Positions 15,868 to 20,711 of a DNA stretch of 20,711 nt are shown piece by piece. The notes under the pieces are model-generated. The model was given only the letters and a program-made list of their open reading frames with translations, was not told where the DNA came from and made no database searches. Source of the stretch: a virus; IMG/VR virus record IMGVR_UViG_3300042516_004802, positions 1 through 20,711 of that record; one strand, given 5' to 3'. The first letter of the stretch is position 1, and each line of letters opens with the position of its first letter. Made by a program: the position numbers and the translations under genes.

Positions 15868-16662
15868 TCAAGCGACAGCGCTGAGATCGAAGGTCGGCTG
15901 ATCCACAGGACGGAAGTTGATGCTCACCTGCTGGCCATCATCCGGGTTAACGGCGAGAGAAGCAGAGGTCAGAGCAACCTGCATGTAGATCGAACGGCTC
16001 AGGGCATTGCTGACCGTGCCACCGCTGATCACTTGGTCAACGTAAAGACGGACGCTAGCGCCAACCTGCTTACGCAGCAGCACGTCTTGGATGATCCGGT
16101 TTGCAGTGGAGGCATCCTCATCCGTCATGTAAACGGTTGCAGAGCCAGTGGCTTCAGCAAAGCCAGGGATGAAGGTACGGAAGGGCACGAACTGGCCAGG
16201 AGCTTTACCAATGGTGGTAACGTCGATCTCAGTACGAGAGATCTCAAGGCTCCAGTCACGAACCTCCGCAACAGAGGAGAAATCGGCGTAGTAAACCTCA
16301 AACTTGTTAGGAGAGGCAAGGGTGCCGTCATCCGAGAAGTTGATGTTTGCACCACCCTGAGTAGCAGCAACAGTCAGGGCGCCAGTTCCATTGTTGTAGG
16401 AAGTGACGTAGTAGGTGCTGCTGGTGCTCAGGCTGCCAGAAGACAGAGCAGGCATCACGTTGGACGCATCAGGCGTCACGGTTACGCCTGTAGTCGGGTT
16501 ATAAATACGGAACTTGACAGGATCGCCCGCAAGGAAGTTCAGGGAGGGGCTGATCGAGATCACATCAGTGGTGGTATTGATGGCAGTTTCGATGAAGCCA
16601 TCAATCGTACCGGCTGGCTTGTAGTAAAAAGCGCCGGAAATGCCGGACAGAACGGTTGCCAT
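15868..16662 (-). CDS. Major tail tube protein
   Basis: A 264-residue tail tube protein. The tube domain is split. A short N-terminal strand (ISGAFYYKPAG) is followed by a beta-rich insert (about 26-125) containing TYYVTSYNNGTGALTVAAT, a module also found in other phage structural proteins, probably displayed on the tube surface. The tube core then follows: VRDWSLEISRTEIDVTTIG (134-152), EATGSATVYMTDED (170-183) and a final strand VSINFRP. Tube subunits form hexameric rings around the tape measure. The gene is flanked by a leader hairpin at 16688-16700 and a strong terminator at 15833-15850, as expected for an abundant protein. The ATG has no Shine-Dalgarno sequence that I can see. Position between the tail terminator and chaperones supports the call. 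Confidence 0.9.
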   Translation of the reverse strand: MATVLSGISGAFYYKPAGTIDGFIETAINTTTDVISISPSLNFLAGDPVKFRIYNPTTGVTVTPDASNVMPALSSGSLSTSSTYYVTSYNNGTGALTVAATQGGANINFSDDGTLASPNKFEVYYADFSSVAEVRDWSLEISRTEIDVTTIGKAPGQFVPFRTFIPGFAEATGSATVYMTDEDASTANRIIQDVLLRKQVGASVRLYVDQVISGGTVSNALSRSIYMQVALTSASLAVNPDDGQQVSINFRPVDQPTFDLSAVA

Positions 16663-16687
16663 GACAAAACAGGGGTAGTGGCTTTAG

Positions 16688-16700
16688 TGGGCACTGCCCA
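16688..16700 (-). repeat. Inverted repeat in the tail tube leader
   Basis: A perfect 5-bp hairpin with an AGT loop (TGGGC-AGT-GCCCA) in the 58-nt gap before the tail tube start. It shares its core GCAGTGC with the last hairpin of the capsid leader (20042-20056). It lacks a T run, so it is not a terminator. Confidence 0.6.
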
Positions 16701-16720
16701 GCTACAGACAGGCTAGCAAT

Positions 16721-17149
16721 TCATTTCACACTTGCCTGCCAACCTGTATCAAGCCTTCCCATAAAATGAGAATAGTCATCAAGTGTTTGAAAAAACGGCC
16801 CTCTAATTTCACTCGTTCTTACATAAACACCAGAAGATGTTTTCTTTGATAAATTTATTTCATCAATAACACCCTTCGCAACTTCTAGCATTTTCTGACA
16901 GCGAGCCGGTCCGTATCCCTTTTCAGAGAAGCATCGAATAATTAAAGCTCCCCTTGGGTAATCCCAAGACCTAGCAAGCGCGGACTCGGTGGTGACACCA
17001 AAAGTTAGGTTGACTCGCACGTATTCTTTTGGTGGATCAGGCGGAACAAAAGTGATGTTGTCGAAATAGACAGGGATTGGAGGAGTTTGCGAATTAAAGG
17101 CGCTGAGCAGTGGGCCTTCAATTTTGGCGCGAATGGCTTGATAGTTCAT
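16721..17149 (-). CDS. Tail terminator protein (DUF4128-like, lambda gpU role)
   Basis: A 142-residue protein that fits the phage tail terminator family DUF4128. The N-terminal helix (YQAIRAKIEGPLLSAF) is followed by PIPVYFDNITFVPPDPPKEY, the usual 'strand, two or three Pro, strand' turn, then VRVNLTFGV and GALIIRCFSEKGYG. The family caps the growing tube as a ring and joins it to the head. The ATG shares its A with the stop of the tail completion gene (TAATG), and the tail tube gene follows, so the head-neck-tail order is intact. Length is normal for the family. Confidence 0.8.
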   Translation of the reverse strand: MNYQAIRAKIEGPLLSAFNSQTPPIPVYFDNITFVPPDPPKEYVRVNLTFGVTTESALARSWDYPRGALIIRCFSEKGYGPARCQKMLEVAKGVIDEINLSKKTSSGVYVRTSEIRGPFFQTLDDYSHFMGRLDTGWQASVK

Positions 17150-17733
17150 TAGAAGCTCCCCACAAAGCCAGCCGAAAAACCCCGACGAAGATCAATTGTT
17201 AGACCTCCGCCTTGGGTGTAGTTGATATACCAATCCAATGGCGCAGTAGCAGTTCCGGGATTCCCATCTCCAAATCCAGCGCTATCGAGATCGCCTCTCA
17301 AGTGCAAAGTCTGATCGCCATTGTCATTAGTTGGCCTCCAACCAATGAACTTATTTGGCTTTACGGGTTCACCAATTTGCTTAAAGGTACTCGCCTCACC
17401 GTCGATAGCAATATTAGCATGTTCAGATGTATTGATAAACTGAAATTTTTTTACGCCACTATTAATATACCTTTCAACGGTTGTTATGCGAATATCTTTT
17501 TTGCTGTATTCATAAACACCGCCAGATGGACCAGGACCACCACCCGACTGCCCTTCTGGAACGAAGCGCCAGGATGCAGAAAATTCACCACTCCAAGCTG
17601 GTCCTTCTTTTGCCAGTCCATTCATTGTTTCTATCGCCGCACTCTGAATACCTCTAGCCAACTGCCTGTTAATTTGTTTCATCAGGTCATTTGCTATTCC
17701 CTTTTCAAGTCCACCGCCCTTGAATTTGGCCAT
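17149..17733 (-). CDS. Tail completion / neck protein (HK97 gp10-like)
   Basis: I start this gene at ATG 17733 (194 aa). A longer reading from TTG 17751 would overlap the stopper gene by 17 bases and is less likely. A GAGG lies about ten bases before the ATG. After a helical region (LMKQINRQLARGIQSAAIETMNGL) comes KEGPAWSGEFSASWRF, the HK97-gp10-like signature 'GP.W.G.F..SW'. The remainder is Gly-rich beta structure ending in a conserved-looking YINYTQGGGLTIDLRRGF. Such proteins act at the head-tail joint with the tail terminator. The gene sits between the stopper and the tail terminator, one base from the former and overlapping the latter. Confident in family, less in the exact role. Confidence 0.8.
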   Translation of the reverse strand: MAKFKGGGLEKGIANDLMKQINRQLARGIQSAAIETMNGLAKEGPAWSGEFSASWRFVPEGQSGGGPGPSGGVYEYSKKDIRITTVERYINSGVKKFQFINTSEHANIAIDGEASTFKQIGEPVKPNKFIGWRPTNDNGDQTLHLRGDLDSAGFGDGNPGTATAPLDWYINYTQGGGLTIDLRRGFSAGFVGSF

Positions 17734-17734
17734 A

Positions 17735-18112
17735 TCAACCAAGCCTCGCAACTACTGAGTGCATTATAGGATTGTCGCCACGGTACGAAAACATGCCAAT
17801 AATTTTCGCAGTGCGAGTAGAGCCATTTTGCAAATATTTAATCGAGTCAGTCGTCTGCGGATAATACCCAGACAGAGCATCGGCGGCAAAAATGATTTTT
17901 ACATCAGTCTGCTGATAAAGCCCCTGCATCTCTTCTGGCTTTAATTCAGAAATGACAATCTTGATTGGAATCTCCGAGGAGTATCCCATCACAGTTCCGG
18001 TCTCAGGATTGTATGTTTGATTCTGAGATGCTTTTACATAAGTCGCATTGATTCCAAACTGACTAATCAGCGGCCCTGGAATCGAAGAAAAAATGCTGTC
18101 AACAAGTGCCAT
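17735..18112 (-). CDS. Head closure (stopper)-like neck protein
   Basis: A 125-residue beta-type protein. YNPETGTV in its first third, then IPIKIVISELKPEEMQG, and IIFAADALSGYYPQTTDSIK fit head closure proteins, which plug the portal channel after packaging and bind the tail. The name rests mostly on position: the DnaT-like adaptor is upstream and the HK97-gp10-like protein downstream. No catalytic motif or membrane segment is seen. The ATG at 18112 lies six bases after the adaptor stop, with only a weak purine stretch ahead, so reinitiation is likely. Confidence 0.65.
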   Translation of the reverse strand: MALVDSIFSSIPGPLISQFGINATYVKASQNQTYNPETGTVMGYSSEIPIKIVISELKPEEMQGLYQQTDVKIIFAADALSGYYPQTTDSIKYLQNGSTRTAKIIGMFSYRGDNPIMHSVVARLG

Positions 18113-18118
18113 GGCTCA

Positions 18119-18778
18119 TCACAGCGGATTGCTGTACCACCCGCCACGAGCAGGGAACACCTGCCCACCAGCAAAGCGAATGCGATTGGGTCTAAATGCA
18201 GCGTTTCCGTAGTAAGGATCAATCCTTGCGGTGCTGCTACGACTCACATAAGGCTGGTTGAAGCTGGGATCAATCATGTAACGATACAAAATATCCATTG
18301 CAAACGGCGGAATGTAATCAACGCCGGTCTGCGGCATATCGCCCTGCTTGAACTTTACGCGCAGCGCCCCGTCGCCAAGTTCAACTTCTTCGTATTGATT
18401 CGTGCCAAGAAGATTTGCGCCGCCATCATTCACAGCAACTGCTGTATAACCACCACCACTTCCAAGAAACGCAGCCATATAAGCAACTGCAATTTCAAAA
18501 TCAATGGGAAGGGTCTCAGTTGTAAGCTGTCGCCCATCAATTTTGATCAGTCGCGGCCAAGACAACGATTGCGTTTCATCAAGAATTCGCCCCTTCCACT
18601 TCAAGGGGTTGATTGTCATCGTTGCAGCAACAAGCGTCTGCTCTTTTTGCGTATTATTCAACGCAAGCCAAGCTGTAATACCGGCGCTTGCTGGCAATTC
18701 ACCAAGTAGCGACGTGGCCCTCGCAACGCTCAGGAAGGAGTTGGCATTAGCAGCTCCCAGTGTCGATACGAAGGCCAT
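18119..18778 (-). CDS. Head-tail adaptor, DnaT-like fold
   Basis: A 219-residue protein with the signature of the phage 'putative DnaT-like ssDNA binding' family: ANSFLSVARATSLL (residues about 12-25), a Trp and KEQTLVAATMTINPLKWKGR (44-63), then DETQSLSWPR (67-76). In tailed phages these genes regularly follow the capsid gene, and the fold matches head-tail adaptors of the HK97 gp6 type, so I take it as the ring that binds the portal, not as a replication protein. The C-terminal extension (after about 130) ends RGGWYSNPL. The start has a GAGAGG about eight bases before the ATG. The gene follows the 55-aa protein by 19 nt. Confidence 0.75.
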   Translation of the reverse strand: MAFVSTLGAANANSFLSVARATSLLGELPASAGITAWLALNNTQKEQTLVAATMTINPLKWKGRILDETQSLSWPRLIKIDGRQLTTETLPIDFEIAVAYMAAFLGSGGGYTAVAVNDGGANLLGTNQYEEVELGDGALRVKFKQGDMPQTGVDYIPPFAMDILYRYMIDPSFNQPYVSRSSTARIDPYYGNAAFRPNRIRFAGGQVFPARGGWYSNPL

Positions 18779-18792
18779 GTGCGTGCCTCTCT

Positions 18793-18805
18793 AGGGCTCA
18801 GCCCT
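18793..18805 (-). repeat. Inverted repeat with the stop codon in its loop
   Basis: A perfect 5-bp hairpin (AGGGC-TGA-GCCCT) on the minus strand. The TGA in the loop is the stop codon of the 55-aa gene. It leaves the Shine-Dalgarno sequence of the next gene just outside, so it may affect termination or coupling. It has no T run. Confidence 0.5.
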
Positions 18806-18965
18806 TGACAGTAGTGGTCTTGGACTTGGCAGTGCTCACAGGTGCCTTCTTGGGCTCCTCAGCGGGCACTGGTGCAGGACAAGCGGCAGGAGCTTCGGCC
18901 TCAGCCTCTACTTGCAGCTTTGCCTCTTCTTGCTCACGAGCAAGTCGGAAAGTGGTAATCGACAT
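18798..18965 (-). CDS. Small Glu/Ala/Lys-rich protein after the capsid gene
   Basis: A 55-residue protein from ATG 18965 to TGA at 18800-18798. The first half is a probable helix with alternating charge (FRLAREQEEAKLQVEAEAEA); the second is Pro/Ala/Lys-rich and disordered (PVPAEEPKKAP), ending basic (KSKTTTVKG). It lies between the capsid terminator and the adaptor gene. Short charged proteins are often found in this place in cyanophages and related phages, but I know no function. It could be a capsid accessory or a chaperone-like protein. The start has no Shine-Dalgarno sequence; the capsid terminator hairpin ends 22 bases ahead of it. Confidence 0.7.
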   Translation of the reverse strand: MSITTFRLAREQEEAKLQVEAEAEAPAACPAPVPAEEPKKAPVSTAKSKTTTVKG

Positions 18966-18987
18966 GGCAGTTACTTGATAGTTGAAA

Positions 18988-19005
18988 GCCCCTCCGAAGA
19001 GGGGC
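18988..19005 (-). terminator. Terminator hairpin after the capsid gene
   Basis: A 7-bp stem with a TTCG loop on the minus strand (GCCCCTC-TTCG-GAGGGGC), 17 nt after the capsid stop. The T run is short (TTTC), so it probably only attenuates transcription and also protects the 3' end of the capsid message. Confidence 0.75.
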
Positions 19006-19022
19006 CGTTACTACAGCAACGA

Positions 19023-20006
19023 TCAGATGTAGCAGCGCAGCTGCGTGATCCGAATGTTGCGGTTGTCGGTGAACACCTTGCTCCAGTTGGAACCAGTAGC
19101 AAGCTCGGCATTGGAAGGCGAGTTGCCAGCGGCATTACCAACCCAGCTGATACCGTTGGGATGCACCAGATAGTGCGTCCGGTTGATCAGGTAGTCGATA
19201 CCCTTCAGGGAATCGCGGTCGGTTTCCAGAGGAGACTTGGCAGGAGCAGTTGCAAAAGCAAATGCGCCAGGGCCAAAGAAGTAGGTGTGCAGCACGTCAG
19301 CACCACCAGTGCCAGCGCCAGCATCGACAGGCAGGGTGTCATCAACGAACACCGGGCGACCCAGATAGGTACCCAGCTCAAGACGTTGAGCGGACAGGCG
19401 GGTGTCGAGCTGAGAGGTGCTGGAAGCAGGAACAATCAGATCCAGCTTCATCAGGGCGTAATACACACGGGAGTGCATCAGAACGCCAGTCAGCTCCTGA
19501 CCTGCATCACCCAGCTTGGCGATAGCATCAACCATCACGCTCTGAGAGAGCTGAGTGGAGGTGCCGCCAGCAGCGTGAGAAGAGGTCAGAGGACCGCCAG
19601 TTGCAAACAGACCCTTGATCACGTTGATCAGGGAAGTTTGCATGTCACGCACCCAGTACTGACCGGTGCGACGAGCAATGGCCTGCATGGGGTCCGAACC
19701 AGCCAGTTCACCAGCCAGGTCCGAGGCTTTCCAAGCCTTACCACGCATGTTGCGAACACCGGTCTGCACATCACCAGCCAGAGTGGCGGCGGTCAGACCA
19801 ACGGTGTCGTCAAGGATCTCCGAATCGCCGGAGAGATCACCAAAGAAAGGCAGATCAATCGTCTTGCCGCCTTTGGCGAACTCAGCCTGAATAGCGGAGT
19901 TGGTAACCATCAGGCCAGAAGTGACCAGAGCGTTACGGTTTTGCAGCTCCTCCTGCTGGTATTCCAGGAAAAGCTGAGGAATGAAGGGAATGCCAGCGAG
20001 GAGCAT
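19023..20006 (-). CDS. Major capsid protein, HK97-type fold
   Basis: A 327-residue major capsid protein. The N-terminal helix (FIPQLFLEYQQEELQNRNAL) is followed by TIDLPFFGDLSGDSE, the P-domain start, then a long region with DLAGELAGSDPMQAIARRTG and YWVRDMQTSLINVIKG. Later come GVLMHSRVYYALMKLDLI and LGTYLGRPVFVDDTLP, typical of capsid proteins of this group. LVHPNGISWVG and the end (NRNIRITQLRCYI) fit the C-terminal core. No delta domain or protease site is obvious and no scaffold or protease is in the window; they could lie upstream, outside it. A GAGG nine bases before the ATG is the clearest Shine-Dalgarno sequence in this part. A 150-nt structured leader precedes it and a terminator hairpin follows. 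Confidence 0.93.
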   Translation of the reverse strand: MLLAGIPFIPQLFLEYQQEELQNRNALVTSGLMVTNSAIQAEFAKGGKTIDLPFFGDLSGDSEILDDTVGLTAATLAGDVQTGVRNMRGKAWKASDLAGELAGSDPMQAIARRTGQYWVRDMQTSLINVIKGLFATGGPLTSSHAAGGTSTQLSQSVMVDAIAKLGDAGQELTGVLMHSRVYYALMKLDLIVPASSTSQLDTRLSAQRLELGTYLGRPVFVDDTLPVDAGAGTGGADVLHTYFFGPGAFAFATAPAKSPLETDRDSLKGIDYLINRTHYLVHPNGISWVGNAAGNSPSNAELATGSNWSKVFTDNRNIRITQLRCYI

Positions 20007-20041
20007 TGTCTTTGCCTCAAGTGAAAGTATGAACGAGTGCC

Positions 20042-20120
20042 AGCAGCACTGCTGCTAAGCAAAAGCTTGCGGTACAACCGCGATGCGAGCACTGGGCTCG
20101 ACTTCACGAGGCACGGCCTC
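20042..20120 (-). promoter_or_regulatory. Array of five hairpins in the capsid gene leader
   Basis: Five perfect inverted repeats, in order of transcription: GAGGC-CGT-GCCTC (20120-20108), CGAGC-CCAGT-GCTCG (20100-20086), GCGGT-TGT-ACCGC (20081-20069), AAGC-TTTT-GCTT (20068-20057) and AGCAGC-AGT-GCTGCT (20056-20042). Gaps are 7, 4, 0 and 0 nt. The gene's Shine-Dalgarno sequence is downstream and free. No T run follows, so it is not a terminator. I find no confident promoter in the 36 nt between the 62-aa gene and the first hairpin. It may protect or control the capsid message, or act at DNA level. Confidence 0.7.
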
Positions 20121-20156
20121 TAACGATCAAAGAATAGCAAGAAGCCGGAGCAGTGA

Positions 20157-20345
20157 TCACTTTTTCTTGTAGGCAGGCTTGCCTTTTTTCTTGGCTGGCT
20201 TTTTAGCCATTCCACTTTCGCTGGCAGCAATAGCGGCGGCCTGCGCACGAGTCGTTACCTTTTTACCCGAAGACGACTTCAGGGTTCCGGCGTAGAACTC
20301 ACGCATGACTTTTGCAAACTTGTCCTGAGACTTGCTCTTTTTCAT
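20157..20345 (-). CDS. Small basic protein, DUF6496-like
   Basis: A 62-residue, strongly basic protein. FAKVMREFYAGTLKSSSGKKV (residues about 10-30), then TRAQAAAIAASESG, matches DUF6496, a family of unknown function with pattern 'KVM.EF..G.LKS..GKKV..R.QA.AIA.SE'. The last 15 residues are almost all Lys, Ala and Pro. The fold and charge suggest nucleic acid binding, but that is inference. It lies between a terminator and the capsid leader, with no clear Shine-Dalgarno sequence before its ATG. About 36 nt separate its stop from the first hairpin. Confidence 0.65.
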   Translation of the reverse strand: MKKSKSQDKFAKVMREFYAGTLKSSSGKKVTTRAQAAAIAASESGMAKKPAKKKGKPAYKKK

Positions 20346-20371
20346 GACGAGTAAAGCAATTTAATAAAAAA

Positions 20372-20389
20372 GCCCCACCGAAGTGGGGC
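20372..20389 (-). terminator. Rho-independent terminator after the 96-aa gene
   Basis: A 7-bp stem with a TTCG loop on the minus strand (GCCCCAC-TTCG-GTGGGGC), followed by TTTTTTATT. It lies 18 nt after the stop of the 96-aa gene and 26 nt before the ATG of the 62-aa gene. Confidence 0.93.
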
Positions 20390-20407
20390 GTTGCACCTGA
20401 AAATAAA

Positions 20408-20698
20408 TCAGGCGGTGGTATCCAGAGTCCAGCCCTTGCCAGTGGCAACGGCTTTTTCTCCAACAGTGACGGTGGCGTTGCCAGTGGTGCCGCTGATGTC
20501 CAGGGTTTGCGTGCCGGTCACAGTGGGCAGGCCAGCAAACAGTTCCACCAGATTGGTGCGGGTGAAGGCAGCAGGGATCACATAGATGCTGCCGCTGGCA
20601 ATACCGGCGTCGTAAGCAACGCGGACAGCGGTGATGACCTCTTCAACGGCAGTAGTGACCTGACGGCCAATGACGTTGCGATCAGTTTTGAAAGGCAT
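20408..20698 (-). CDS. Small phage protein with LRR/BspA-like C-terminus
   Basis: A 96-residue protein, complete in the window (ATG 20698). The N-terminal half is helical then strand-like (GRQVTTAVEEVITAVRVAYDAG, residues about 11-32). The C-terminal half reads NLVELFAGLPTVTG, LDISGTTGNATV and VATGKGWTLD. This 'LF..LP..TG...I.G..G' then 'ATGKGWT' pattern resembles the last repeat of BspA-type leucine-rich proteins, which phages often carry as short tail or surface proteins. It stands two genes upstream of the capsid gene and has its own strong terminator, so it may be well expressed, perhaps as a head decoration. The function is not known to me. The ATG has no clear Shine-Dalgarno sequence in the 13 bases left of the window. 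Confidence 0.7.
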   Translation of the reverse strand: MPFKTDRNVIGRQVTTAVEEVITAVRVAYDAGIASGSIYVIPAAFTRTNLVELFAGLPTVTGTQTLDISGTTGNATVTVGEKAVATGKGWTLDTTA

Positions 20699-20711
20699 GG
20701 CGAGTGAGGGT

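Noticed and set aside
16033-16716. Plus-strand open frame of 227 codons
   Set aside because: It is antisense to the tail tube gene and runs into its leader. It has no motif, and all supported genes are on the other strand.
17734-17751. TTG start giving the tail completion protein six more residues
   Set aside because: It would overlap the stopper gene, and an ATG with a GAGG at suitable distance follows at 17733.
18017-18709. Plus-strand open frame of 230 codons
   Set aside because: It is antisense to the adaptor and stopper genes, and its Ser/Arg/Asn-rich translation has no family resemblance.
18912-20024. Plus-strand open frame of 370 codons opposite the capsid gene
   Set aside because: It mirrors the capsid gene, whose protein is clearly a capsid protein. 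The antisense product has low-complexity Gln/Gly/Ser content, no known pattern and no ribosome binding site. High-GC third positions of the real gene explain the open frame.
20042-20120. CRISPR array, tRNA or attachment site in the capsid leader
   Set aside because: The hairpins differ in sequence and have no equal spacers, so it is not a CRISPR array. No cloverleaf or CCA-type acceptor stem can be drawn. No integrase or tRNA end is near, so an attachment site has no support.

Overview
The window is a head-to-tail structural block of a long-tailed phage. Every supported gene is on the minus strand, so the genes read from the right edge to the left edge. The plus-strand ORFs are shadows. The absence of a sheath protein, the very long tape measure and the lambda-like order (capsid, adaptor, stopper, tail completion, terminator, tube, G/T chaperones, tape measure, L-, K- and J-like tip proteins) point to a siphovirus. 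The host cannot be read from the sequence. A 439-residue protein of a type I associate with cyanophages and other aquatic phages, and several starts without a clear Shine-Dalgarno sequence, make an aquatic and possibly cyanobacterial host plausible. I hold that weakly.

Layout, right to left. 20698-20157: two small genes (a 96-aa protein with an LRR/BspA-like C-terminus and a 62-aa DUF6496-like basic protein) with a terminator between them. 20156-20007: a 150-nt leader with five tightly packed hairpins. 20006-18798: major capsid protein, a terminator, and a 55-aa acidic/basic protein. 18778-16721: the neck (DnaT-like adaptor, stopper, HK97-gp10-like tail completion protein, DUF4128-like tail terminator). 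16662-15868: tail tube, then a terminator. 15808-14489: the 439-aa structural protein. 14434-13870: the tail assembly chaperone pair in two overlapping frames, then a terminator. 13805-6114: a 2563-aa tape measure with an embedded M15-like peptidase motif. 6112-1628: L-like, degenerate NlpC/P60 K-like and J-like tail-tip proteins, each overlapping or almost touching the next. 1628 to the left edge: an M-like protein and two further proteins that look like tail-tube domains. The last one runs off the window.

The capsid and tube genes, whose products are needed in many copies, are each followed by a terminator, while the low-copy tip genes are packed with coupled start/stop codons. Three of the four terminators are the same 18-nt hairpin with one covarying base pair. 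The most interesting points are the three tube-like paralogues, the hairpin array ahead of the capsid gene, an apparent +1 (or -2) frameshift in the chaperone pair where lambda uses -1, and the K-like protein that keeps the Cys but seems to have lost the catalytic His.
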